From assembly GCF_000701505.1 (NCBI RefSeq), contig NZ_JNJB01000005.1, positions 434,001-498,000 on the forward strand: DNA of 64,000 nt. The letters are read 5' to 3'. Below the pieces are notes generated by a model. It had not been told where the DNA came from, did no database searches, and worked only from the letters and a program-made list of their open reading frames with translations. The position numbers and the translations under genes were made by a program. Origin of the DNA: Dyadobacter crusticola DSM 16708 (GTDB taxonomy: Bacteria > Bacteroidota > Bacteroidia > Cytophagales > Spirosomataceae). This document shows positions 1 to 9,118 of this stretch, piece after piece. Position 1 is the first letter of the stretch, and every line of letters starts with the position of its first letter.

Positions 1-173
1 ATTACGCCGGTAACAACCCCAGTATCCGCTACCCCGATCAGCAATGTGCCGCCGGAGGTATTTGCAAAGGAAACAATGGTCTTTGCAATTCTTGCAGGAC
101 TGTCGATCTTACTTTTAAACTCAACCGCCAACCCCTCACCTTTCCTGATTATTTCTTCAACATTTACGCTCAT
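1..173 (-). CDS. AlbA_2 (Schlafen-like) domain protein, N-terminal part
   Basis: This is the N-terminal 57 residues of a minus-strand gene that runs off the left edge. It begins with an ATG only 3 bases after the dprA stop, so the two are probably co-transcribed. The visible part reads MSVNVEEIIRKGEGLAVEFK, followed by a segment ending in FANTSGGTLLIGV. The E-x-EFK motif and the N-T-x-GG-x-L-x-x-GV motif are the hallmarks of the AlbA_2 / divergent AAA-4 domain seen in putative nucleic-acid-binding proteins, often followed by a helix-turn-helix. The function is unknown. The domain call is fairly firm; nothing can be said about the missing C-terminus. Confidence 0.75.
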   Translation of the reverse strand, partial: MSVNVEEIIRKGEGLAVEFKSKIDSPARIAKTIVSFANTSGGTLLIGVADTGVVTGV

Positions 174-176
174 TCA

Positions 177-1301
177 TCAAATTAAACTGTATTTCTTACC
201 TGGTAACGACCTGATCATACCCTGAAATTCCAGGTTCAGCAATAATGTTGCCAATTTATTCAAATGCATACCCGATTGCCAGGCCAGCTCGTCTATCTGA
301 GTAGCACCTTTTTGTTTCAGCATTGACAATATCTGACCTTCATCCTGGGTAAAGCCTTCAAAGCTGATCTGCTGCGGCTTTTCTTCGAGTGGGGACGTTT
401 CTGCATTGCTTAGTGTCCAGTTCAGGGCGGCTGCAAGATCTTCGACGGAAGTAAAAATAGAAGCTTTATGGTCCCTGATCAGCGCATTGCAGCCTTCCGA
501 CTGACTGTTCCCGATCATTCCAGGAACTGCATACACATCGCGGTGATAGTTCTGAGCAAATTCAACCGTGATCAGACTGCCGCCTTTCTTCCCCGACTCT
601 ACCACAATCACAACATCACTCAGTCCCGCAATAATTCGGTTCCGCGCCGGAAATCTCATGAAGTCGGGTTTCGTCTGTAAAGTATTCTCCGTCACAATCC
701 CACCATTTACCTGCATTTCCTCCGCGGTGCGTTTGTGAGCTGCTGGATAGATCACGTCCAGCCCGCTCGCCATTACACCTATCGTGGAAAGGTTATGTTT
801 AATGCAGGCGCGGTGTGCGGTGATATCTACTCCGTAGGCGAGTCCGCTCACGATTAATGCCTCGTAGGGTTCCAGATCTCTCACAATTGTTTCGGTTACT
901 CCCTTACCATAGTCGCTGATTTGCCGCGTGCCGACGATCCCAACCGCCCTTTTTGCATTAAAATCAATATTTCCGCGAGAGTAGAGAACGATGGGCGCAT
1001 CGTAAAGCGGCTTTAATCGCAGCGGATAAGTACGATCAGTGAAGAAATGAAGGCTGATATGCTCCCTTATACATCGTGCGTATTCCTTTTCCGCCCAGTC
1101 CAGCTCGCTTTTGCAAAGAATGGTTTTTACCACCTTATCTCCCACGCCGGGAATTTTGATCAACTTTTTGTAATCGGCGGCAAATACCTTTGAAGCGCTG
1201 CCACAGTAACTAATCAGTTGCCTGATCGTGACCGAACCCACTCCCGGGGTTTGTACAAGTGCGAGAATGCAGATCTTTTCTGCTTCTGAAATTTCCTCCA
1301 T
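177..1301 (-). CDS. dprA: DNA-processing protein DprA
   Basis: DprA (Smf) protects incoming single-stranded DNA and loads RecA during natural transformation. The 374-residue protein has an N-terminal helix-hairpin-helix/SAM-like region, then a Rossmann-type DprA core with GIVGTRQ (about residues 121-127), SGLAYGVD and the basic FPARNRIIAGLS segment, the GGSLIT motif, and a C-terminal winged-helix DprA domain over about the last 60 residues. Length is typical for the family. The frame is open for another 22 codons upstream (to 1367), but I chose the ATG at 1301 because MEEISEAEK matches the usual family start and the upstream segment is Cys/His/Phe-rich and unlike DprA. It lies divergent from the GH13 gene and just upstream of the AlbA_2 gene. 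Confidence 0.95.
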   Translation of the reverse strand: MEEISEAEKICILALVQTPGVGSVTIRQLISYCGSASKVFAADYKKLIKIPGVGDKVVKTILCKSELDWAEKEYARCIREHISLHFFTDRTYPLRLKPLYDAPIVLYSRGNIDFNAKRAVGIVGTRQISDYGKGVTETIVRDLEPYEALIVSGLAYGVDITAHRACIKHNLSTIGVMASGLDVIYPAAHKRTAEEMQVNGGIVTENTLQTKPDFMRFPARNRIIAGLSDVVIVVESGKKGGSLITVEFAQNYHRDVYAVPGMIGNSQSEGCNALIRDHKASIFTSVEDLAAALNWTLSNAETSPLEEKPQQISFEGFTQDEGQILSMLKQKGATQIDELAWQSGMHLNKLATLLLNLEFQGMIRSLPGKKYSLI

Positions 1302-1417
1302 TGAAGTGTGTTTTTGAGTAAAAGCAGCGCCATGTACGAAGAAACAATGTGGCATGCATTTTGTCAATATACGTCAATGATCCACCTAAATACAACTTCT
1401 TTTACCAAACAGCTAGT

Positions 1418-3241
1418 ATGGAAAATTTTAATACCGATAATACCGACACGATTAAACATTATGAGGGTATGGGAGCTACCTGTTATCCCGAAGGTGTATA
1501 TTATCGGGTTTGGGCGCCGCATGCTGAGAGTGTATCCGTAATTGGCACCTTTAATGATTGGAATGAAACTGCGAATGTACTCAACGCCGAGGAAAATGGC
1601 TTTTGGGGACTTCTGGTTGAAAACTCCAAAGAAGGTGATGAATATAAATTTTTGTTAAAAACCCCTGCCGGTGATTTGCATAGGAATGACCCGTATGCAT
1701 TGAGAATGACAAATTCGGCAGGTAACTGTATCGTGTACAATCACGCTTCTTTCGACTGGCAGGATACGCATTTTCAGATTCCCAGCTGGCACGAAATCGT
1801 AATTTACGAGTTACACGTTGGTACCTTCAACGTAAAGGATAACGATCAGGTTGGTACCTTTTACACTGCTATTGAGAAACTTCCTTACCTCAAAGAAATG
1901 GGTTTCAATGCAATTGAGCTGATGCCCTGCGCTGAATTTCCCGGCTCCCGTTCCTGGGGATACAATCCGGCAAACCCGTTTTCAATAGAAGCAGATTACG
2001 GCGGTCCGGACGGACTGAAAGCATTCGTGAAAGCGGCCCATGAAGCAGGATTAGCTGTGATTCTGGACGTGGTTTACAACCACTTTGGACCATCTGATCT
2101 TGATTTATGGCAATTTGATGGCTGGTCTGAAAACGATGGCGGCGGTATTTACTTTTACAACGACTGGAAAGCGGAAACTCCCTGGGGAAGTACTCGCCCG
2201 GATTACGGCCGCGGCGAAGTGCGTCAGTACATCCGCGACAATGCATTGATGTGGCTGAAAGACTACCGTGTGGACGGACTGAGAATGGATATGGTACCTT
2301 ATATCCGCAATGTAAAAGCAGATGGTAATCCCGGCAACGACATTCCAGAAGGAATTTCCCTGATGCAATGGATCAATTCTGACATTCGCCAGCATTACCC
2401 CAACTGTATCACTATCGCTGAGGATATGCATTCCCTCGATTTCATCACCAACTCGGTTGAAAATGGCGGCTTGGGCTATGGTTCACAATGGGATGCACAG
2501 TTTGTGCATACTGTAAGAGACGCGATCATAACCCAAAACGATCAGGACAGGGACATGCTGAAAGTTGCTGACGCGATCAACTGGCGATATAATTCGGATT
2601 CTTTCCAGCGCATTATCTACACAGAATCGCATGACGAAGTTTCAAACGGTCAGGCAAGGGTGGCAGAAGAAATTGCAGACGGAGATGTAAATAACTGGTA
2701 TTCCAAAAAGCGTGCGGCACTTGGCGTGGCGCTTGTACTTACTTCACCCGGAATTCCAATGATATTCCAGGGTCAGCCGCTTCTGGAAGACAAGTGGTTC
2801 TCAGACAGCGATCCGATTGACTGGTCGAGACTAGAAAAATTCAGCGGCTTTGCTAATTTGCACCGTGACCTGATCCATTTAAGAAGAAACTGGTTTGGCG
2901 TGACAAAAGGTTTGCAGGGACAAAACGTTGAACTGATTCGGGTAGATAATGACAAGAAAGTGATTGCAACGCACCGGTACAGCGACGGCGGACCAAAAGA
3001 CAGTGTTATTGTCGTTTTAAATTTCTCAATTGAAACTTTCGATGATTACAAGATTGGTTTTCCAAGAGGTGGAAAATGGAATCTGAGGTTTAATAGCGAT
3101 AACGAAAACTACGATCCGGAATTCTCACACATTGGTATCAAGGATGTTGAAGCTTTGGAAGGTAAAATGGATAACCTGCCATTTCATGGTTCTTTGCAGA
3201 TCCCACCTTATACCGCGCTGATATTCTCTCAGGAAGACTAA
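1418..3241 (+). CDS. GH13 alpha-glucan-active enzyme (branching enzyme / TreZ-like)
   Basis: A 607-residue alpha-amylase-superfamily enzyme probably acting on glycogen or maltodextrin in the cytoplasm (no signal peptide). It has an N-terminal CBM48/E-set domain (VYYRVWAPHAESVSVIGTFN), a TIM barrel with YELHVGTFN, the DVVYNHFGP motif, nucleophile Asp in GLRMD, acid/base Glu in TIAEDMH and the third Asp in TESHDE, then a C-terminal beta domain. The catalytic triad is therefore complete. The barrel resembles both glycogen branching enzymes and malto-oligosyltrehalose trehalohydrolase (TreZ), and I cannot decide the subfamily by eye. The ATG at 1418 was chosen over an upstream in-frame start at 1349 because it sits just ahead of the conserved region. 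A hairpin terminator follows. Confidence 0.85.
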   Translation: MENFNTDNTDTIKHYEGMGATCYPEGVYYRVWAPHAESVSVIGTFNDWNETANVLNAEENGFWGLLVENSKEGDEYKFLLKTPAGDLHRNDPYALRMTNSAGNCIVYNHASFDWQDTHFQIPSWHEIVIYELHVGTFNVKDNDQVGTFYTAIEKLPYLKEMGFNAIELMPCAEFPGSRSWGYNPANPFSIEADYGGPDGLKAFVKAAHEAGLAVILDVVYNHFGPSDLDLWQFDGWSENDGGGIYFYNDWKAETPWGSTRPDYGRGEVRQYIRDNALMWLKDYRVDGLRMDMVPYIRNVKADGNPGNDIPEGISLMQWINSDIRQHYPNCITIAEDMHSLDFITNSVENGGLGYGSQWDAQFVHTVRDAIITQNDQDRDMLKVADAINWRYNSDSFQRIIYTESHDEVSNGQARVAEEIADGDVNNWYSKKRAALGVALVLTSPGIPMIFQGQPLLEDKWFSDSDPIDWSRLEKFSGFANLHRDLIHLRRNWFGVTKGLQGQNVELIRVDNDKKVIATHRYSDGGPKDSVIVVLNFSIETFDDYKIGFPRGGKWNLRFNSDNENYDPEFSHIGIKDVEALEGKMDNLPFHGSLQIPPYTALIFSQED

Positions 3242-3260
3242 TGCGGTCGCAAATCTAATT

Positions 3261-3295
3261 AAAAGCCCGATTTGAAATCTCAAGCCGGGCTTTTT
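3261..3295. terminator. Bidirectional rho-independent terminator
   Basis: The inverted repeat AAAAGCCCG / CGGGCTTTTT lies in the 55-base gap between the convergent GH13 gene (stop at 3241) and the first lepB gene (stop at 3297). It has A-runs and T-runs on both sides, so it can serve both transcripts. Confidence 0.85.
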
Positions 3296-3296
3296 A

Positions 3297-4475
3297 CTAC
3301 CTGATAATCCGAAATACCCGGTCCCAGCGGATCTTCTGAAAAAAGCTGGTCGGGTTCGGATCAATAGACATCCATACAAATACTGCTTTGCCGACAATGT
3401 GATCCTTGGGAACAAAGCCCCAGTAGCGCGAGTCGGCCGAATTATGGCGGTTATCCCCCATCATAAAATAATAATCTTGCCTGAAAGTATAGCTCTCAAT
3501 CGCTTTTCCATTTTGTAATACCTTTCCGTTTTGAATGGTAATCCTTGTGTTACCGTCGTAGTTTTGGATGATTTCGGAGTACAATGCAACGTTTCCTGCA
3601 TTGAGCGTGATGGTCGCACCTTTTTTCGGTATCAATATAGGGCCGTAGTTATCTTTATTCCAGTCAAGCTGATCTGAGTTAGGGAACAAAAAAGGTTCTT
3701 TCAAACCTTTGTCCAATAGAATCGGCTGAATGCGTTTGACGAAATCGTACGTTTTAAGTTTCTCGACAGTTGCTTCGGTCGTCTTGATAATGTATCCGAA
3801 CTCATCATTGGCCGCGATCGTGTCGCCAAAATCTTCGGTGAACGGGGAATAATCTACTACCCCATTCCGACGAAACACATTCTCTTCATTAACCTGCGTG
3901 GTAGCCGATAAGAAATATTCCTGCTGCATGCCAGGCGGATTCGCTGCCGGAACTCCGTTGATCACGACCTGTCCCGCTCTTACTTCCAGCTTGTCGCCGG
4001 GAATTCCGACACACCTTTTGATGTAATTGGACCGAAGATCAACCGGATGCGGGTGCAGATCTGGGAGTACATTGCTATATTTCAGGTAAGTTTCCGGGTG
4101 CTCTACCGGCAGATTAAATACAACTACATCTCCATTCTTCACGTCCGTAAAGCCCGGCAGCCTGAACTGCGGGAGCTGAATCCAATCCAGGTAAGAAGGC
4201 ATTTGCGTTCCCCAGATTGTCTGGTGTGTGAGCGGCACCTGCAAAGGAGTAATGGGTGTAGTGGTACCATAATGCAGCCTGCTCACAAAAAGATAGTCGC
4301 CCACCAGCAAGCTGTTCTCCATTGACGGAGTTGGGATTACGAATGCACTAAAGAACAGCCACCTGATCAGCGAGGCCGCCACAACAGCGAAAAGGACGGA
4401 GTCAAACCACTCACGAAGGGGTGTCTTTTTACGAGCTTGCTGTGTGTTCTTAGGTGTAATTTCTAGGACGGGCAT
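3297..4475 (-). CDS. lepB: Signal peptidase I, copy 1
   Basis: Type I signal peptidase that cleaves Sec/Tat signal peptides at the outer face of the inner membrane. One N-terminal membrane segment (about residues 25-46) precedes the catalytic Ser51 in [13 protein letters not shown]. The general-base Lys153 is in [16 protein letters not shown], and the [14 protein letters not shown] box is near the C-terminus. At 392 residues it is longer than E. coli-type enzymes because of a large insert (about residues 170-320) between the Lys box and the GDN box, as is common in Bacteroidota. It lies directly behind a second lepB. The repeats are alike in every motif but diverge in the insert, so this is an old duplication. 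It has its own 5' region after the terminator at 4561-4590. Confidence 0.95.
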   Translation of the reverse strand: MPVLEITPKNTQQARKKTPLREWFDSVLFAVVAASLIRWLFFSAFVIPTPSMENSLLVGDYLFVSRLHYGTTTPITPLQVPLTHQTIWGTQMPSYLDWIQLPQFRLPGFTDVKNGDVVVFNLPVEHPETYLKYSNVLPDLHPHPVDLRSNYIKRCVGIPGDKLEVRAGQVVINGVPAANPPGMQQEYFLSATTQVNEENVFRRNGVVDYSPFTEDFGDTIAANDEFGYIIKTTEATVEKLKTYDFVKRIQPILLDKGLKEPFLFPNSDQLDWNKDNYGPILIPKKGATITLNAGNVALYSEIIQNYDGNTRITIQNGKVLQNGKAIESYTFRQDYYFMMGDNRHNSADSRYWGFVPKDHIVGKAVFVWMSIDPNPTSFFQKIRWDRVFRIIR

Positions 4476-4560
4476 AAGTAAGGGTCAAAGATGCATTTGC
4501 AAGATAGTTATTACACGCATAACTAATAAATATGTATATTATTTTTTCTTATATATAAAC

Positions 4561-4590
4561 AAAAAGAGAGGCCTTACAGCCTCTCTTTTT
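4561..4590 (-). terminator. Rho-independent terminator after lepB copy 2
   Basis: A perfect 12-bp stem AAAAAGAGAGGC / GCCTCTCTTTTT with a 6-base loop lies 20 bases beyond the lepB copy 2 stop. Read on the minus strand it ends in a T-run. It probably closes the parA-to-lepB operon and separates the two lepB genes into different transcripts. Confidence 0.9.
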
Positions 4591-4609
4591 TAAGTGTATT
4601 TAGCTCTTG

Positions 4610-5746
4610 CTAGTTAATAACGCGGAATATCCGGCTCCAACGAATTTTATTGAAAAAGCTGGTTGGATTCGGATCAATGGACATCCAGACGAATACCGCT
4701 TTTCCTACAATATGATCTTCCGGAACAAATCCCCAGTAGCGTGAATCCGCCGAATTATGCCGGTTATCGCCCATCATGAAATAGTAGTTTTGCTTGAAAG
4801 TATAGCTAGTAATTTCCTTTCCAGCAATTTTGACCGACTTTTCACCAAGCTCTACATTTTCATTTTCCTCATAGTTCTTGATCACCGTACCATAAAGCGC
4901 GACACTCTCAGGAGTCAACTGTACAGTTACGCCTTCTTTCGGTACAGTTACAGGTCCGTAATTATCACGGTTCCATTTGAACAATGTAGAATTCGGATAC
5001 AGCATTGGTTCGCTGATATCTTTTGAAGATTTTACCAGTGTGATACCCTTTACAAAATCATAGGTTTTCAACTTGGCGGCAATTTCCTCTGTTGTAAAAA
5101 CGAGATACCCCTGCTGGTCATTTCCGGGAATAGTGTCATTGTAGCTTTCTGAATAAGCATTGTATTCAGAAATTCCATTCTCTTTGAACACTTTGGCTTC
5201 ATTTACCGCGGTAGTTGTGGCAACGAAATACTCGTTTTCCATTCTTGCCGGATTTGGTTCAGCGGTGCCATTTGCATAAACCTGTAAATCGCGTACTTCC
5301 AGCTTATCGCCGGGCAAGCCCACGCAGCGTTTGATATAGTTGGTTTTCAAATCAACCGGATGCTGCATTTCAGGCGGGTAATTGAACACCACCACATCGC
5401 CGCGCTTTACTTCGCTGAAACCCGGCAGTCTGTATTGAGGAAGCTGGATCGCGTCGGTATAGGAAGGAATGTTGGTACCCCAGATCGTCTGATGGGTCAA
5501 TGGTACCTGCAATGGAGTTTTTGGTGTGCGGGTACCGTAATGCAATTTGCTGACAAACAAAAAGTCCCCTACCAGCAAACTGTTTTCCATCGAGGGAGTA
5601 GGAATTGTAAATGCTTCAAAAAACAGCCAGCGGATCAATGTCGCCGCGATCACAGCAAAGAGAATGGAGTCAAACCACTCCCGGACTGCCGATTTTTTCT
5701 TTCGTGTACTCACTTTATCTGAAATTAACTCTTTGTCAATAGCCAT
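4610..5746 (-). CDS. lepB: Signal peptidase I, copy 2
   Basis: Second type I signal peptidase, 378 residues, with the same architecture as the neighbouring copy: a basic N-terminus, one membrane helix (about 25-46), catalytic Ser52 in [13 protein letters not shown], Lys139 in [16 protein letters not shown], and the [14 protein letters not shown] box. Both active-site residues are intact. It lacks the 13-residue stretch between the FN(Y/L)P segment and HPVDL that copy 1 carries. It starts 33 bases after dapB and is the last gene before a strong terminator, so it is most likely part of the parA-parB-DUF5683-dapB-lepB transcript. In relatives this is the usual position of lepB, so this copy may be the ancestral one (inference). 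Confidence 0.95.
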   Translation of the reverse strand: MAIDKELISDKVSTRKKKSAVREWFDSILFAVIAATLIRWLFFEAFTIPTPSMENSLLVGDFLFVSKLHYGTRTPKTPLQVPLTHQTIWGTNIPSYTDAIQLPQYRLPGFSEVKRGDVVVFNYPPEMQHPVDLKTNYIKRCVGLPGDKLEVRDLQVYANGTAEPNPARMENEYFVATTTAVNEAKVFKENGISEYNAYSESYNDTIPGNDQQGYLVFTTEEIAAKLKTYDFVKGITLVKSSKDISEPMLYPNSTLFKWNRDNYGPVTVPKEGVTVQLTPESVALYGTVIKNYEENENVELGEKSVKIAGKEITSYTFKQNYYFMMGDNRHNSADSRYWGFVPEDHIVGKAVFVWMSIDPNPTSFFNKIRWSRIFRVIN

Positions 5747-5779
5747 GCTTTGTATTACTTTTTAAGATAGAAGGGGCGT

Positions 5780-6499
5780 TTAATCAAGATTTTCCAGCAG
5801 ATCATTCATCCCGAACACACCGGCTTTGCCAGGCAGCCACTCGGCTGATACTACTGCACCCAATGCAAATCCGTCGCGGTTGTGGGCTGTGTGCGTAATT
5901 TCAATGGTATCTACCTGGGACTCGTACCGTACAATATGGGTACCCGGTACTTCCCCCAGCCTTTTAGACTCGATTTGTATAAAGCCTTCTTCATCTTCGG
6001 GCGCGAGTTTCCATCCTTTCTGCTCGCCGCTGCCCTCGATTATTCCTTCGGCCAGGGTGATCGCGGTTCCGCTTGGCGCATCCAGTTTGTGGATGTGGTG
6101 TATCTCCGTCATGGAACTGCGGTATGCCTGCCCCTTCATTAAGCGGGCAAGCTGCTTATTCAGCCGGAAGAACAGGTTCACGCCAATGCTGTAGTTGGAA
6201 GCGTAGAAGAATGCGCCATTTGTATCCTGGCAGAGCTTTTCTATTTCTGCCTTATGTTCAAGCCAGCCAGTTGTCCCGCTTACAATCGGCCAGCCCTTTT
6301 TCAGACAATATGTTATATTCTCAAAAGCAGATTCCGGAGAACTGAATTCAATGGCCACGTCTACATCTTCCCGGCCCAATGCTTCCATTTCTCCCCGGTT
6401 TTGCAAATCGATTTTTGCCACGATTGTATGCCCTCTTTCGATGCCGATTTTCTCAATCGTTTTCCCCATTTTGCCATAACCGAGTAACAGTATTTTCAT
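5780..6499 (-). CDS. dapB: 4-hydroxy-tetrahydrodipicolinate reductase
   Basis: Cytoplasmic enzyme of the diaminopimelate/lysine pathway that reduces 4-hydroxy-tetrahydrodipicolinate with NAD(P)H and so supplies peptidoglycan precursors. The 239-residue protein has the N-terminal nucleotide-binding GYGKMG loop, the SGTTGW motif, the SNYSIGVN segment and the substrate-binding EIHHIHKLDAPSGTA motif, which carries the catalytic His pair and the Lys. Length is usual for the compact Bacteroidota form. It starts 27 bases after the DUF5683 gene and ends 33 bases before lepB copy 2, consistent with one operon. Confidence 0.97.
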   Translation of the reverse strand: MKILLLGYGKMGKTIEKIGIERGHTIVAKIDLQNRGEMEALGREDVDVAIEFSSPESAFENITYCLKKGWPIVSGTTGWLEHKAEIEKLCQDTNGAFFYASNYSIGVNLFFRLNKQLARLMKGQAYRSSMTEIHHIHKLDAPSGTAITLAEGIIEGSGEQKGWKLAPEDEEGFIQIESKRLGEVPGTHIVRYESQVDTIEITHTAHNRDGFALGAVVSAEWLPGKAGVFGMNDLLENLD

Positions 6500-6526
6500 T
6501 AACTATAATTTATGATTCAATAAAAG

Positions 6527-7213
6527 CTACTTAATATTAAAAACCAGCCGCACTCCGGGAGCCGGTGTCCGCATCGCAGGTTGCTGGAACTTAGGCTCCA
6601 CCCGCAATGTAAGGTCATCAGAAAGATCGAAAGTCTTCAAGTGTGCCGCCACATTGGCCTCAATAATTGAAAGTGTGTAAATCAGCCCGGTTACGATCAA
6701 TGCAAATCCGCGGTTCCGGCGCCAGTAGTTTTTGCCTCTCAAAGCCTGGTCCCTGCTGGCAGGCTGATAAGTGCTGCTGGTATTAAGCAGGTTTCTTACC
6801 CTTACCGTCACGGTGGAGTCAATCAGCTCCGGCTTCTGTTGTCCGTACGTTTTACTGTTCTCGTCCAGATCGTAAAACTCCTTGTATGCCGAAAGATAGT
6901 CGTGGTATTTCAAAGAATTCAGGTAGTAAGTGTAGAGCCCGCCGCCGAATGCGAGGTATACGATAGGTGCTTTCCAATAGTCGCGGTTATAAATCTGGCC
7001 GAGCCCCGGAATCAATGCCAACCGCGTCGCAGTTTTGGGCACAGGCATGAAACCTTTAACTTTTTTTAACGAATCACCGGGGAGCAAAACAGTACTATCG
7101 TTCAGTACAATGGGAACATTCAAGGTCCCGACGCTGTCTCTTGGGACTGTATTCTGAGCCGATACTACGCCGGATAGTAGCACAATTAGCCCCGGCAAAA
7201 ACCAGTTTTTCAA
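6527..7213 (-). CDS. DUF5683 domain-containing membrane protein
   Basis: A 228-residue protein of unknown function. It has an N-terminal signal peptide (MKNWFLPGLIVLLSGVVSAQ). The DUF5683 core contains TRLALIPGLGQIYNRDYWKA, a hydrophobic helix, a YKEFYDL segment, and a second hydrophobic stretch near RRNRGFALIVTGLIY. The gene starts 3 bases after the parB stop and precedes dapB. The placement parB-DUF5683-dapB recurs across Bacteroidota (established gene order), but no role is known. An envelope function is likely from the signal peptide and hydrophobic segments. Confidence 0.85.
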   Translation of the reverse strand: MKNWFLPGLIVLLSGVVSAQNTVPRDSVGTLNVPIVLNDSTVLLPGDSLKKVKGFMPVPKTATRLALIPGLGQIYNRDYWKAPIVYLAFGGGLYTYYLNSLKYHDYLSAYKEFYDLDENSKTYGQQKPELIDSTVTVRVRNLLNTSSTYQPASRDQALRGKNYWRRNRGFALIVTGLIYTLSIIEANVAAHLKTFDLSDDLTLRVEPKFQQPAMRTPAPGVRLVFNIK

Positions 7214-7216
7214 GTC

Positions 7217-8134
7217 TTATTTGAATTTCAATGTTTCTAAAATCTTCTTTAATTCATCCTGAGACGTAAAAGGGATCTTAATCTCTCCTTTGTGGTTCTC
7301 ATTGCTTTTTACGGAAACCTTAGCTCCGAAAAACGAAGATAATTGAAATTGTAACGACTTTATTTCCTGATTAATTGTCACCGGCTTCTTGTCGCTCAGT
7401 GAGCTGCTGCTCATCATCCCGAGCTTTCTTACCTCATCTTCTACCTTGCGGACCGACCAGCCTTCTTCTATGATTTTGTTGAAGATTTTGAGCTGGCTCT
7501 GGTCGCTGTTGATTGTAATTATCGCCCTGGCGTGTCCCATGCTGATCTTATTGTCCCGCAATGCAGCCTGGATCACGGGTGGTAATTTCAATAAGCGGAT
7601 ATAGTTGTTGACTGTAGTCCGGTTCTTACCGACCCGGATACCCAACTCTTCCTGTTTAAGATTACATTCCAGTATCAATCGCTGGTAACTGAGTGCAATC
7701 TCTATCGAGTTGAGGTTCTCGCGCTGGATGTTTTCGATGAGCGCCATTTCCAGCATTTGCTGGTCATTGGCAGTTCTGACGTAGGCAGGAATGGTATCCA
7801 GCCCGATCAGCTTCGAAGCCTGCAGCCTGCGTTCTCCCGAAATCAACTGGTAGGCATCATCGGAGATCTGCCTTACTGTAATGGGTTGGATAATGCCTTG
7901 TACGCGGATCGAATCTGCCAGTTCCTGCAATGCTTCCTGGTCAAACTTGGTACGCGGCTGGTAAGGGTTGGCTTCTATCTGGTCGAGGTTGATCTCGTTC
8001 ATAGAGCCAACTATCTCGGCAGCCGGTAATCTTGAAGTTGTTCTTGAATTATTGACTTTCTCAGAATCCTGCAGAAGAGCACCCAAACCTCTCCCCAGCC
8101 CTGTCATCTTTTTGGTCTTGCTGCTGTTCTCCAT
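7217..8134 (-). CDS. parB: Chromosome-partitioning protein ParB
   Basis: DNA-binding CTPase-fold protein that binds parS sites near the origin and spreads to form the partition complex. The 305 residues show the N-terminal GLGRGLGALL segment that contacts ParA, the ParB/sulfiredoxin domain with NPYQPR and the GERRLQASK box, a central helix-turn-helix (IRVGKNRTTVNNYIRLLKLP), and a C-terminal dimerisation region. It starts 21 bases after parA. A single half-site resembling parS lies upstream of parA (9012-9020). Confidence 0.96.
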   Translation of the reverse strand: MENSSKTKKMTGLGRGLGALLQDSEKVNNSRTTSRLPAAEIVGSMNEINLDQIEANPYQPRTKFDQEALQELADSIRVQGIIQPITVRQISDDAYQLISGERRLQASKLIGLDTIPAYVRTANDQQMLEMALIENIQRENLNSIEIALSYQRLILECNLKQEELGIRVGKNRTTVNNYIRLLKLPPVIQAALRDNKISMGHARAIITINSDQSQLKIFNKIIEEGWSVRKVEDEVRKLGMMSSSSLSDKKPVTINQEIKSLQFQLSSFFGAKVSVKSNENHKGEIKIPFTSQDELKKILETLKFK

Positions 8135-8155
8135 CGTTTCGCTATTTGATCGTTA

Positions 8156-8953
8156 TTAGTTGACCCCTAGTTTCTTATCCGAGGATAGCAGACCGTTTTT
8201 GCTTAATATTTCTCTTGCCAGATTCAGGTAACTTACTGCTCCCTTACTATCTGAATCCTGCGCCATTACCGGGATACCATAACTCGGAGCCTCACTGATC
8301 CGCACGTTTCTTGGGATGATCGTATTGAAAACAAGCGACTCGAAGTGGTTGGTAACCTCATTCACAACCTGGTTCGACAAGCGCAAACGTAAATCATACA
8401 TTGTCAACAAGATACCTTCTATAATAAGCCCCGTATTAAGTCTTGACTGAATGATCGTGATTGTGTTCAGCAGCTTTCCAAGTCCTTCCAACGCAAAGTA
8501 CTCGCATTGAACGGGAATGATCACTGAATCCGCGGCTGTGAGACTGTTGATCGTGATCAAACCAAGTGAAGGTGAGCAATCGATGATGATGAAATCGTAA
8601 GCGTCGCGTACTTCTGCGATCGCATCTTTCATTCGGTTCTCCCGGTTTTTCAGATTGATCATCTCAATCTCAGCTCCAACCAGGTCTATATGTGAAGGCA
8701 GTAAATTCAGGTATGGAAAATCGGTTTCCAGAATGATTTCAGAGGCTTTTGCCTGTTCAACCATACATTCATAAATGCTGTTTTCCATTTCCTGCGGGTT
8801 AAAACCCAACCCGGAAGTCGAATTAGCCTGTGGGTCAGCATCGATGATCAGAGTCCGGAATTCCAATGCAGCCAAACTGGCGGCCAAATTGATAGCGGTG
8901 GTCGTCTTTCCTACTCCTCCCTTTTGATTCGCAATTGCAATTACTTTGCCCAT
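8156..8953 (-). CDS. parA: Chromosome-partitioning ATPase ParA
   Basis: Deviant-Walker-A ATPase (Soj/ParA) that drives segregation of the origin region with ParB. Its 265 residues include the KGGVGKTT motif at residues 11-18 with both lysines, the LIIDADPQANST A' motif, and IIIDCSPSLG as Walker B. There is no N-terminal helix-turn-helix, which is the chromosomal rather than plasmid type. It is the first gene of the minus-strand run parA-parB-DUF5683-dapB-lepB. The presence of parAB suggests that the replication origin may be near in the genome, but no DnaA-box cluster was recognised here. Confidence 0.96.
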   Translation of the reverse strand: MGKVIAIANQKGGVGKTTTAINLAASLAALEFRTLIIDADPQANSTSGLGFNPQEMENSIYECMVEQAKASEIILETDFPYLNLLPSHIDLVGAEIEMINLKNRENRMKDAIAEVRDAYDFIIIDCSPSLGLITINSLTAADSVIIPVQCEYFALEGLGKLLNTITIIQSRLNTGLIIEGILLTMYDLRLRLSNQVVNEVTNHFESLVFNTIIPRNVRISEAPSYGIPVMAQDSDSKGAVSYLNLAREILSKNGLLSSDKKLGVN

Positions 8954-9011
8954 GTATCCTTTTGTGTTACCAATTTCAAATTTCAGTTATTCGGGGCAAT
9001 TCACCAAAAAA

Positions 9012-9020
9012 TGTTCCACG
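9012..9020. promoter_or_regulatory. parS-like half-site upstream of parA
   Basis: TGTTCCACG equals one half of the bacterial parS palindrome (TGTTCCACGTGGAACA), but the following bases GAGATTTG do not complete the other half. It lies 58 bases upstream of the parA start. It may be a degenerate ParB site used for autoregulation, or chance. Confidence 0.25.
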
Positions 9021-9118
9021 GAGATTTGCTTAAAACATTTATAAGATTGGCAGTCAGAGCAGTAGAATAGATTATTATTTAGTTAGAATAAAAAATGAAG
9101 CATAAATGGGCCTATGTT

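Noticed and set aside
3297..5746. Tandem lepB as an assembly duplication
   Set aside because: The two copies differ throughout the insert and in length (392 versus 378 residues), so they are genuine paralogues.
8954..9118. Replication origin near parAB
   Set aside because: Only a half parS-like site was seen; no cluster of DnaA boxes or dnaA/gidA gene is present in the window.
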